Shown piece by piece: positions 14,290 through 20,730 of a stretch of 21,779 nt of DNA (its first letter is position 1; each line of letters starts with the position of its first letter). The DNA is taken from contig CALBSQ010000378.1 of the NCBI GenBank assembly GCA_937967325.1, forward strand, positions 1 to 21,779, in the 5' to 3' direction. The DNA is from an uncultured Chloroflexota bacterium (GTDB lineage Bacteria > Chloroflexota > UBA4733). The position numbers and the translations under genes were made by a program. The notes under the pieces were generated by a model. That model was not told the origin of the DNA. It saw only the letters and a program-made list of their open reading frames with translations, and did no database searches.

Positions 14290-14712
14290 CCTGACCTCCC
14301 TCCGGCATGTCGGGCGTCCGACGGCGAAGGCAACATCGCTCCTGAGCATACGGCGGCGGCGGCGGAAGCGCAATGCCGCCCCCGACCGCGGCGGTGATGA
14401 AACGTGCATCCGAGAGGACTACCGACGCGGGCAGGGACTCGGGGGCGGGGCCACGGCCGGCTGGATTGGACCGGCTAGCGCTGGTCGTGTGCCCAGCGGA
14501 TGGCCCCTCGCCCTCGGGCCGGGATGGTAGGCGCCGGCCCGCCGCGCTTCGCCTTCCCCAGGCGCCCCCGAGCGTGCCTTGGACCTCGCGCCGGCGTGCC
14601 CGACGCCGGGCCATGCTACCCCACGCGGGCCACGGCGTCACGCCCCATCGCTGCCAGGGATGCCCCTACAGCGGTCTAGAACGCCCCTAGACGGCTCCGG
14701 ACATTACAGCGG
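14290..14712. other. 423-bp intergenic stretch
   Basis: Very GC-rich, with no convincing gene on either strand. It should hold the promoter of the zinc-ribbon gene (minus strand) near 14290-14400 and the end of the DUF2283 gene. Short GGC trinucleotide runs near 14352 and a CTAG inverted pair near 14676-14691 are the only visible structures. Confidence 0.4.
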
Positions 14713-14952
14713 CTATGCGAATACCCTGATGCGCTGCTCTTCCAGTAGGGCGGCGACCGTATCGCGCTCAGGGAGGTCGTCCAGGTTCACCCCCCGGCTA
14801 ACACAGAGGAGCTCGACGCCGATGGGTGTGCCGGTAGCGGCATAGTCGATCCGGCGCTCCCGGTCGATATCCTCGCCGTAGGCGTACGGCAAGTCGCGCA
14901 GGGTGATGTAGGCCGCGTCGGCTTCCCGGTCGTAGCGTAGCGTCGCCGTCAT
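14713..14952 (-). CDS. DUF2283 family protein, putative antitoxin
   Basis: A 79-residue protein: TLRYDREADAAYITLRDLPY then DIDRERRIDYAATGTPIGVE. The YD..ADAAYI motif near the N-terminus, followed by a strand rich in ID and the IGVELL segment, is the signature of DUF2283. Members often sit beside DUF4258 genes and are regarded as antitoxin-like. It starts 13 bp after the DUF4258 stop on the same strand. The order (toxin-like gene first) is the less common one for type II systems. Confidence 0.85.
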   Translation of the reverse strand: MTATLRYDREADAAYITLRDLPYAYGEDIDRERRIDYAATGTPIGVELLCVSRGVNLDDLPERDTVAALLEEQRIRVFA

Positions 14953-14965
14953 GGTCCAGCTCCCT

Positions 14966-15199
14966 CTAGTCTCCTGTGGTGATGATATGCGGGGGCGTCG
15001 AATCCTTCAGAACGGCTACCTTGATCCGCCGGCCGTTCGGGCGACCGATGTAGATCGGATTCCCGTTCCGCCCGGTATACGACGTGTGAAAGTTCATCAG
15101 GACGTCCTCTACCTCCGCCTCGGTGATGAGCCGCTGGGCCATCCGCAAACGGGCATGCCATGTGTACGTTGGCCGTGTCACCGCGTCGGGATCCCGCAC
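14966..15199 (-). CDS. DUF4258 family protein, putative toxin
   Basis: A 77-residue protein: TYTWHARLRMAQRLITEAEV, EDVLMNFHTSYTGRNGNPIY and NGRRIKVAVLKDS. The H15-x-R17-xx-M20-xx-R23 helix with ITEAEVEDVL is the DUF4258 pattern. The family has a RelE/BrnT-like compact fold, and members are predicted mRNA-targeting toxins; activity is not proven. GTG 15199 has only a weak ribosome site, and a second in-frame GTG lies seven codons downstream, so the start could be 15178. It probably forms a two-gene module with the DUF2283 gene. Confidence 0.75.
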   Translation of the reverse strand: MRDPDAVTRPTYTWHARLRMAQRLITEAEVEDVLMNFHTSYTGRNGNPIYIGRPNGRRIKVAVLKDSTPPHIITTGD

Positions 15200-15274
15200 C
15201 TCTTGGGCTGCCTGTGACTCTCAGTCTAAGCCGTCCCCTGCCATCTGTCCACCGTGGTAGACAATTCGGGATGG

Positions 15275-15562
15275 CTATATGGCCCGCCCGAGCAGTCGCC
15301 GCCACCAGGACGCGCGCGACGACTCCGGCCGGGTCTGGGCCTGCGCGAGTAGCGTGTGCAGCTCACGGACCTCGCCGCGGCGGGCCTCCGGTTTCCCACG
15401 CGACTAGGCCACCTCGGCGAGCAGCGCCGCGCGTTCCCGCTCCAGGCTGGCCACCGGGGAGGCCGCCGGGCTGCCCATGTCCCGGGGGTCCGGCCCGGCC
15501 GCGCCACCTGCCCATGGGCTGGCCGTGTCCAGGTCGACGTACCATTGCCCCTCGACCTTCAC
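15275..15562 (-). pseudogene. decayed plasmid-type regulator (coiled-coil C-terminus)
   Basis: The minus frame from GTG 15562 reads VKVEGQWYVDLD, then LEREQ-like LERERAALLAEVA, an internal TAG, GEVRELHTLLAQAQTR and the ending SWWRRLLGRA before TAG 15275-15277. A KVEGQWYVD start, a coiled-coil LHxLLAQAQ segment and a Trp/Arg-rich WWRRLLGR tail are the usual closing parts of small HTH (excisionase-type) plasmid regulators. The HTH itself is missing, a stop lies three codons before the GTG, and one stop interrupts the coiled coil. It appears dead. Confidence 0.55.
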
Positions 15563-15670
15563 GCCGGGCGGCTACAGACAGCTCGGCGAGGCTATCCGGG
15601 ATGCCCCGGACGGGTCGCCGGCGCGGGATAATGGGCGATCCAGACGCGCCGACGTTTTGAGGAGGCCGCG

Positions 15671-15994
15671 ATGCAAGAGCAAGAGCAACCGCGAGCACCG
15701 GTGGTGGAGGTGCACTGCGTCTTCGACCGAGCGGTCGATCCCGCCACCGAACGAGCCATCCGCGATAGTTTGCACACTTTCTTCGAGCGGCAGGCCGGCT
15801 ACGCGATGGACATCGAGGGGGCCGTCGGCGGGGCGCCGGGGACCGACGCCACCATTTCCTACACCAGCGCCTGGGCGAGCAACGCCCAGGCGTCCGCCGC
15901 CGCCGAGAGCGCGGCCGCCTGGCGCGACCGCAACGCGGGCCGGTTCGGTTGGGCGACGTGCGATATCCGATGCATCCCCGAGCATGAGGACTGA
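15671..15994 (+). CDS. hypothetical protein, 107 residues
   Basis: GAGGAGG lies about 5 bp before ATG 15671. Sequence includes VVEVHCVFDRAVDPATERAI, LHTFFERQAGYAMDIEGAVG, an Ala-rich helix (SNAQASAAAESAAAWRDRNA) and a C-terminal GWATCDIRCIPEHED. Alternating strands and helices suggest a small ferredoxin-like alpha/beta fold; no family is recognised. The 3' part overlaps an antisense open frame. Confidence 0.6.
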   Translation: MQEQEQPRAPVVEVHCVFDRAVDPATERAIRDSLHTFFERQAGYAMDIEGAVGGAPGTDATISYTSAWASNAQASAAAESAAAWRDRNAGRFGWATCDIRCIPEHED

Positions 15995-16458
15995 CGAGGG
16001 TTTCGGCACCACGGTTGCATCGCCCGGGGCCGCGTTTGGGGCGCTTTTGCCGCCAGCGTGGCAAGGGTCGCCGTGCGGATCGTCAACTCCCGGGCGGTAG
16101 CCCGCGTCGTCGCGTCGCGGACCGTCTGAAACATGTGCTGTCCGACGCGGCAACCAAGGTGGCGACCGGCGCCCTGGTGGAGCTGGGCCGCCTGATCGTC
16201 GATCATCTGGCGCGGCACTGGCCTCTCCGCTAGGGTCGCTGGCGCCCTCGCGTAGCCGAGTAGCCGCGGCGCTTCCAACCAAGCTCGGACATTGCCGGCG
16301 GCTTCGGCGACGTCGACGCCCTCGGGCAGGACGATGGTGCGCACCGGCCGCCACGGGGCGTCGGTCCCGCCCGTGCGCTCCTCGAGGTGCAGCGCCCGAT
16401 CGCTCTTGCCGAGACGCTGCATCACGATCCGGTAGTCGCCGATGGTGGCCGCGTCCAT
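15859..16458 (-). CDS. hypothetical protein, C-terminal half doubtful
   Basis: ATG 16458 has GGAGGG 8 bp upstream. The first 75 or so residues look like a real domain: ATIGDYRIVMQRLGKSDRAL, RTGGTDAPWRPVRTIVLPEG and AEAAGNVRAWLEAPRLLGYA. Beyond about codon 100 the residues become basic and irregular and the frame runs antisense into the gene at 15671-15994. A frameshift or lost stop near 16230 is likely, so the functional product may be much shorter than 199 residues. No family recognised. Confidence 0.4.
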   Translation of the reverse strand: MDAATIGDYRIVMQRLGKSDRALHLEERTGGTDAPWRPVRTIVLPEGVDVAEAAGNVRAWLEAPRLLGYARAPATLAERPVPRQMIDDQAAQLHQGAGRHLGCRVGQHMFQTVRDATTRATARELTIRTATLATLAAKAPQTRPRAMQPWCRNPRQSSCSGMHRISHVAQPNRPALRSRQAAALSAAADAWALLAQALV

Positions 16459-16574
16459 GCGTTTTCCCTCCTGCGTTGCCCGATGGAGCGACCAATGGGC
16501 CAGGATGCCCCACAACGCCGCTCTCCCGCGTGTCCGCTATCATTGGCGGTCGGGACAGGAGAAGCGGTAGCGCC

Positions 16575-16787
16575 ATGGCATTCAGCTATCGGAATCGTAC
16601 GGGGCAGACCTACTCCCGGCACGGCCGGAAGGTGCAGCGGCGCAATCGTCGGGAGCAGCAGAGCTCCTCCTTCGCCAAGGACGCCGCCGGCTCGTTGGAC
16701 GCGGTCCCCGACGGCGACGAGGCAGCGGAGGTCAGCACCTCCGGGCCGCCGGTGCTCAGGAAGGCCGCGGCGCGTACGGCCGGGTAG
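16575..16787 (+). CDS. small basic hypothetical protein, 70 residues
   Basis: MAFSYRNRTGQTYSRHGRKV followed by QRRNRREQQSSSFAKDAAGS and an acidic stretch (DAVPDGDEAAEV). The strongly basic N-terminal 30 residues suggest nucleic-acid contact. AGGAGAAG lies about 11 bp before ATG. It precedes the 91-residue gene by 39 bp in the same direction. Confidence 0.5.
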   Translation: MAFSYRNRTGQTYSRHGRKVQRRNRREQQSSSFAKDAAGSLDAVPDGDEAAEVSTSGPPVLRKAAARTAG

Positions 16788-16826
16788 GTGCGGCGTGGTC
16801 GCCGTCGGATAGAAGGGAGGATCGAG

Positions 16827-17102
16827 ATGGACACCATCGGGCGAGTCGTGCGTGCGCGAGACGGCTGGTACCTCGTCCGCGGCGCGGCGCGGCGGGGTCC
16901 CTACGCCAGCGAGCCGAGCTTGCGGCCGGCGCCGCCATCGACCGACACGACGACCGGGTTCGCCGGCAGCGACGGCACGGTCATGGCCAGGGACCAGGAG
17001 GAGTGGGAGACCGATCAGGGCCGCGTGTCGCTGGTCCGAGAAGTGGCCGACACGATCGACACCGAGCCGCGGGTGCGCGCGTATTTCCTGGACGCGGGGT
17101 AG
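16827..17102 (+). CDS. hypothetical protein, 91 residues
   Basis: MDTIGRVVRARDGWYLVRGA then RRGPYASEPSLRP, a Thr/Gly linker, and EWETDQGRVSLVREVADTID ending VRAYFLDAG. GGGAGG lies 6 bp before ATG 16827, which fixes the start against the longer frame from 16788. Function unknown. It is probably co-transcribed with the 70-residue gene upstream. Confidence 0.55.
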   Translation: MDTIGRVVRARDGWYLVRGAARRGPYASEPSLRPAPPSTDTTTGFAGSDGTVMARDQEEWETDQGRVSLVREVADTIDTEPRVRAYFLDAG

Positions 17103-17242
17103 GCCGCCCTGCCATCGCGCCAGGACGCCAGCCAACGGCGGTCCTCACCCCGTTGACCCGTCGGCGCGCGGAGCAGATCCGGCGCGGACCCCGGGTCAAG
17201 CGGCAGTACCGGCGAGGCAAACGGCGATGAGTTGGCGATCCC

Positions 17243-17378
17243 CTCGGACACATCCGAGAGGTAGGCAGTATCGGACATATCGGCTATATCCTCCATATCT
17301 GCAAGAAGAGGTGCACGGGGACAACGCGAGCAGGCCACGCCATGGCACGGGGCTCTTCCAATCACTTGGCGAGGTTTG
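17243..17378. repeat. long imperfect repeat element, copy 1, with 9-bp iterons
   Basis: Similar to 18838-18974 in the same orientation. It opens with a small inverted repeat (CTCGGA/TCCGAG, 17243-17258). It then has four 9-bp units starting with TATC at 17269, 17278, 17287 and 17296, and the conserved blocks GCAAGAAGAGGT, CGCGAGCAG, CCATGGCACGGGGC and ACTTGGCGAGGT. No conserved reading frame spans both copies. It lies in a 644-bp gap without a larger gene. It could be a control, origin-accessory or recombination element. Confidence 0.7.
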
Positions 17379-17426
17379 GTGTGCCCGCGATGAGCCGTTC
17401 GCTCGCCGGCGGCCCACCCTAAACTC

Positions 17427-17486
17427 AAGCCACGATGAAACCCGCAGGGTTAGCCTCTGGGTGCGATGTAGATCTCGTCGTGGCTT
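17427..17486. repeat. inverted repeat downstream of repeat copy 1
   Basis: AAGCCACGA (17427-17435) pairs with TCGTGGCTT (17478-17486) across 42 bp. No T-tract follows. The rest of the gap from 17103 to 17746 shows no gene. Confidence 0.5.
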
Positions 17487-17746
17487 TGGTATAGCGAACG
17501 GTCGCGCGTCGCCCACGATCGCGATCTGGTGGATGGTGACGTTGGCCCAGGGATGGCGCGATGTGAGGAACCCTCACCCGTAGCCCCACGCTGGTACACT
17601 GCATGGATTCAGCGTTTCCGCCTATCCCTGCGACGTAAACCGACACCGCCGATGCGCCTGGTAGCCGTGTCGTCAAACATCCGTCCCGTCGCAGCTCCGC
17701 TGGGGTGACATCGCTGTTGCCGTGGCACGCCCAAGGAGGCTACTCG

Positions 17747-17860
17747 GTGCTGGTTCAGGGGCTCCTCTCGCTGCTCCTGTTACTCATCTTGCTCATCGCC
17801 GTAATTCGGGTGGCCGGTGTTGTCCACGGTGGGATGGACGGGGGCACACGCCACGGCTAA
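17747..17860 (+). CDS. 37-residue single-helix membrane peptide
   Basis: GTG 17747 is preceded by AGGAGG at 7 bp spacing. It encodes MLVQGLLSLLLLLILLIAVI followed by RVAGVVHGGMDGGTRHG and TAA. Residues 3-20 form one very hydrophobic helix and the rest is a polar Gly/His tail. Small membrane peptides of this kind can be type I toxins, phage-like holins or regulators of membrane enzymes. No antisense RNA was recognised, so none of these is claimed. Confidence 0.55.
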   Translation: MLVQGLLSLLLLLILLIAVIRVAGVVHGGMDGGTRHG

Positions 17861-17963
17861 CGCTCCTGGCTGCCGCGTAAGTCAGCGGCAGCCAATCGAG
17901 AGCCTGGCCCCGGGATTGCTACGTTGATGGTTCTGGCTTCCGACACCCTAGACGGGACCGGCT

Positions 17964-18284
17964 ATGTCTCTGCCCCGTTCAGCCCGGCTCGGTTGGGACC
18001 AGATGCCGGCACGACTCGACAGCGCCTATCTGCATGGACTGCTCAGCCTCCGATGGACCCTCGATAGCCAGACGGACCAACCGGTCTTTCGGGCCGCCGT
18101 GCCGATGGGGCAACGAGTCGCCGATCTCCAGGTGACCCACGGCGATGGCTGGACGGCGACTTGCCGGCTTCACCTCACCGGAGGCAGTGACCTGCTGTTC
18201 GACTCTGCCATCCATGGCGTCCAGGACTACATGGAGGCCCTCGCCGTCGCGGAGCAATGGGCACGGGAGGAGCTGAAGGCGTAG
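17964..18284 (+). CDS. hypothetical protein, 106 residues
   Basis: MSLPRSARLGWDQMPARLDS, then LHGLLSLRWTLDSQTDQPVF, GQRVADLQVTHGDGWTATCR, LHLTGGSDLLFDSAIHGVQD and a closing helix EALAVAEQWAREELKA. It is probably a beta-rich body with a C-terminal helix. The Shine-Dalgarno is weak. It lies between the two long repeat copies. No family recognised. Confidence 0.55.
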   Translation: MSLPRSARLGWDQMPARLDSAYLHGLLSLRWTLDSQTDQPVFRAAVPMGQRVADLQVTHGDGWTATCRLHLTGGSDLLFDSAIHGVQDYMEALAVAEQWAREELKA

Positions 18285-18463
18285 GTGGCGGGATCACCCC
18301 CACCGAGCCTGCCGGAGTCGGCGCCCTCGCTGACGATGCTCTGACACGCTCCTCCATCTCGGTGACAGTTTGCTCAGGATGGGCGCGAACTGCTGGACTG
18401 GCGGCATGCCGCCCGACTACCATCGCGCCGCGACGCAACGACGCGTTGGAGGAACGGGACACG

Positions 18464-18766
18464 ATGGATTGGGCACGTGAGGCGCATCTGGTCCGCGAGG
18501 CTGGGCGGCTGGGACGGCTCCGGCATCGGTGGCGAGTCCACCAACTGGAGACGGACTACGCCATGTTTGAGACGGAAATCGCCGCTCTGCCGCATACCGT
18601 AGTGGTGCGGGTCGCCCCCAGGCTGCATGGCGGCGCTTGGGAGTGCTCCCGCTTAGTCAAGACAGCGGATGGGTTCATCAGCGAAGAACGGGACACGCTC
18701 CCGCTGGCTCCGGCGGACTGGGTGGGGCTGCTCGGTGCCGTGGAGCGTTGCCTCGACCACAACTAG
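18464..18766 (+). CDS. hypothetical protein, 100 residues
   Basis: ATG 18464 has GGAGG about 11 bp upstream. Reads MDWAREAHLVREAGRLGRLR, then VHQLETDYAMFETEIAALPH, TVVVRVAPRLHGGAWECSRL and TADGFISEERDTLPLAPADW, ending LLGAVERCLDHN. Basic helix first, then a beta-rich section. The in-frame extension up to 18257 overlaps the previous gene and is unlikely. No family recognised. Confidence 0.55.
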   Translation: MDWAREAHLVREAGRLGRLRHRWRVHQLETDYAMFETEIAALPHTVVVRVAPRLHGGAWECSRLVKTADGFISEERDTLPLAPADWVGLLGAVERCLDHN

Positions 18767-18837
18767 ACCCACGGCGCCGGCCCCTCCGGATCGAGTGGCC
18801 GCATCGACAGGACATGGGGGGATGAGAGAAATTGTCT

Positions 18838-18974
18838 CTCGGACACGTCCGACAGGTATGCAGTCTCCGATATATCGGATATATCCTACACGGATGCAAG
18901 AAGAGGTATTATGGGGGAATCGCGAGCAGACCGCGCCATGGCACGGGGCCCTTCCAATAACTTGGCGAGGTGTG
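18838..18974. repeat. long imperfect repeat element, copy 2
   Basis: Second copy of the element at 17243-17378. It begins with the inverted repeat TCGGAC/GTCCGA (18839-18852) and contains the 12-bp palindrome CCGATATATCGG (18867-18878). The 9-bp units are partly degenerate, with TATC at 18873 and 18882. The blocks GCAAGAAGAGGT, CGCGAGCAG, CCATGGCACGGGGC and ACTTGGCGAGGT are shared. Differences include small indels not divisible by three, which argues against coding. Confidence 0.7.
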
Positions 18975-18976
18975 CT

Positions 18977-19035
18977 GGGGGCGTCGCAAGCCCGCTCGGT
19001 GGGAGGAAAGTCCCAGCGGGCGCTTTACCGCCCCC
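18977..19035. other. nested hairpin, possible structured RNA
   Basis: Three nested perfect stems: GGGGGCG (18977-18983) with CGCCCCC (19029-19035), GCCCGCT (18990-18996) with AGCGGGC (19015-19021), and GGGA (19001-19004) with TCCC (19011-19014). It follows repeat copy 2 directly. No T-tract follows, so it is not a standard terminator. A second small hairpin (CCTGA/TCAGG) lies near 19049-19065. No gene is seen from 18767 to 19173. Confidence 0.5.
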
Positions 19036-19173
19036 TTGCGCATGGCATCCTGACGAACGATCAGGAGCGCCGCTTCCCCGGTGGCTTGACGACGACCCAT
19101 CGCGAGGCGCGGCGCTCCCTCCATGCGACGCCAGCCGGGGACACGTCCGGGCGCTCCCGTCCGGTGGCCCTCC

Positions 19174-19482
19174 CTAGCCCTGCTTCCTGGTGCGGCGTCC
19201 GCCTCGGACGGCTCGCTTCAGGATCTCACCGACCCGGAAGGCCGCCACGCGCCTGGCCGCCACCGCGAGGTCTTTGCCGGTGCGCATATCGCGCACCCTG
19301 CTCGCTTGGCGCTGCCTCGTGTAGAACGTGCCGAAGCCCGGGAACTGGACGGTCTTCCCCTCCTTGAGGGTGTCACTGATTAGTTCCTGACTGGCGTTGA
19401 GCGCGTCCGCGACCGCCCGCTGGCTCAGTCGCGTTTCCTTGGCGACGCGCTTGATTAGTTCTGTCTTGTACATGTTGCCCAT
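19174..19482 (-). CDS. hup: HU/IHF-family DNA-binding protein
   Basis: A 102-residue nucleoid protein that binds and bends DNA as a dimer. YKTELIKRVAKETRLSQRAV (5-24) forms the helical body and VQFPGFGTFYTRQR (45-58) the conserved saddle; the arm runs about 59-78 and VAAFRVGEILKRAV closes the fold. The usual arm-tip N-P before x-TG is D65-M66 here, so the intercalating proline is missing. The C-terminal tail GGRRTRKQG is basic. GGAGG lies 5 bp before ATG 19482. It diverges from the parA operon across a control region that holds CCAG array 1, so it may help fold the partition complex, as IHF does at P1 parS. Confidence 0.9.
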   Translation of the reverse strand: MGNMYKTELIKRVAKETRLSQRAVADALNASQELISDTLKEGKTVQFPGFGTFYTRQRQASRVRDMRTGKDLAVAARRVAAFRVGEILKRAVRGGRRTRKQG

Positions 19483-19522
19483 ACTCACCTCCTTCCTCCT
19501 TGGTCTCCCCTGCCTGCTTCCC

Positions 19523-19551
19523 AGCGTAGCCCAATTCTGTACTTATGTCAA
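19523..19551 (-). promoter_or_regulatory. promoter of the HU gene
   Basis: On the minus strand TTGACA (19546-19551) and TACGCT (19523-19528) are separated by exactly 17 bp, about 41 bp before the HU start codon. CCAG array 1 begins 35 bp behind the -35 box. Confidence 0.7.
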
Positions 19552-19585
19552 CTTAAGCTAGTACTCCTCGCTAAACCACAGAAAG

Positions 19586-19653
19586 CCAGCATGCCAGTAT
19601 TCCGGTAAACCAGGACGCTGGTAAGCCAGCAGACCAGCAACCTGGACTGCTGG
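19586..19653. repeat. CCAG/CTGG octamer array 1, candidate centromere
   Basis: Tetramers begin at 19586, 19594, 19610, 19618, 19626, 19634, 19642 and 19650, all in one 8-bp register. The only missing position (19602) reads CCGG. Orientation is mixed: CCAG at 19586, 19594, 19610, 19626 and 19634; CTGG at 19618, 19642 and 19650. It lies between the divergent HU and parA promoters. Tandem 8-bp boxes are the type of operator bound side by side by ribbon-helix-helix proteins, as MetJ does on its 8-bp metboxes. Confidence 0.8.
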
Positions 19654-19700
19654 CTCCGTCCTATGCCTACTAGACACGAGACTCCTACCCATTTTGCCCC

Positions 19701-19730
19701 TTGACAGCTACCCCGTCGCTGTTCTACATT
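19701..19730 (+). promoter_or_regulatory. promoter of the parA operon
   Basis: TTGACA (19701-19706) and TACATT (19725-19730) with an 18-bp spacer, about 28 bp before the parA ATG. Octamer array 1 ends 47 bp upstream of the -35 box, so proteins bound there could control this promoter. No clear Shine-Dalgarno precedes the ATG. Confidence 0.65.
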
Positions 19731-19757
19731 GTTAGGTATTAGTGTTTATTCGTCGCT

Positions 19758-20720
19758 ATGAGCAATACTATGGATAACTTTCTCACCACCGAGGAGGTCG
19801 CGCGGCGGCTGCAGCTCCACCAGAACACGGTGGTGCGCTACATCCGCGAGGGCAAGCTGCCGGCAACGAAGGTCGGCAAGGGCTTCCGCATCAAGGAGAG
19901 CGCGCTCGCCCACCTGGTCGGCCCTGCGGAGGCGCCGGACGGCTCGGCGAGGATCGTCGCCGTGGCCAACCAGAAGGGCGGCGTCGCCAAGACGACCACC
20001 GCTGTCAATCTGGCCGCGTCCCTCGGCGCGGGGGCCAAGCGGGTGCTGCTGGTGGATTTGGACCCGCAGGGCGGCTGCGCCGTCTGTTTAGGCTTGGATA
20101 CCTCGTCGCACCAGAAGACCATCTACGACGTCCTGATCAACAGCAAGGTCGACGTCGCCACCGTGGTGACGCAGACCGCCTTCGGCTTCGATCTGGTCCC
20201 GGCGAACATCGACCTCGCCGGCGCCGAGGTGGAGCTGAAACAGGTCCTGGCGCAGGAGAGCGTGCTGAAGCGCTGCCTCAAGTCGATCCTGCAAACCTAC
20301 GATTACATTGTCATCGACACGCCGCCCAGCCTGGGCATCCTCACCGTCAACGCGCTGACCGCCGCGCGGTATGTGCTCATCCCGGTCGCCTGCGAATACA
20401 TGGCCCTGCGCGGGCTCAGCCGGCTGCTGGAGACCATCGACAACGTGCAGGCCGTCACCAATCCCAACCTGACGATCTTGGGGGTGCTCGCGACCAAGTA
20501 CGACGGTCGGACCGTCAACAGTCGGGAGATCTACGAGTACCTGCGGGAGATCTGCCAGAAGGCCGACCTCAAGCTCTTCAACGAAGTCATCAAGCTTTCG
20601 GTGCGGATCACAGAAGCGCCCAACTATGGCAAGCCACTCGTGCACCTGCACCCGGAACTCGATGGGGCGAGAGCCTACGACCAGCTCGCCCAGGAGATTC
20701 TGGTGAGCACGGCTGGCTAG
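19758..20720 (+). CDS. parA: ParA partition ATPase with N-terminal helix-turn-helix
   Basis: A 320-residue protein. Residues 8-54 are an excisionase-type HTH_17 domain (FLTTEEVARRLQLHQNTVVR, YIREGKLPATKVGKGFRI). A ParA/Soj ATPase follows: deviant Walker A KGGVAKTT (73-80), VLLVDLDPQGG (97-106), Walker B YIVIDTPPSLG (183-193) and a C-terminal section with ITEAPNYGKPL. ParA proteins bind DNA non-specifically as ATP dimers and move plasmids via a ParB-centromere complex. The HTH probably lets this protein repress its own promoter, as the unrelated N-terminus of P1-type ParA does. An alternative ATG lies at 19770. The ParB-like gene follows by 10 bp. Confidence 0.95.
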   Translation: MSNTMDNFLTTEEVARRLQLHQNTVVRYIREGKLPATKVGKGFRIKESALAHLVGPAEAPDGSARIVAVANQKGGVAKTTTAVNLAASLGAGAKRVLLVDLDPQGGCAVCLGLDTSSHQKTIYDVLINSKVDVATVVTQTAFGFDLVPANIDLAGAEVELKQVLAQESVLKRCLKSILQTYDYIVIDTPPSLGILTVNALTAARYVLIPVACEYMALRGLSRLLETIDNVQAVTNPNLTILGVLATKYDGRTVNSREIYEYLREICQKADLKLFNEVIKLSVRITEAPNYGKPLVHLHPELDGARAYDQLAQEILVSTAG

Positions 20721-20730
20721 GAACACCGAT

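Noticed and set aside
13814..14641. 275-codon minus-strand open frame
   Set aside because: Only the last 72 codons look real, beginning at a GTG with a strong ribosome site. The upstream part is out of frame over the zinc-ribbon gene.
19001..19014. GGGAGGAAAGTCCC resembling the GAGGAAAGUCC motif of RNase P RNA
   Set aside because: The other conserved parts of RNase P RNA are absent and the space is too small; it is just the inner stem-loop of a local hairpin.
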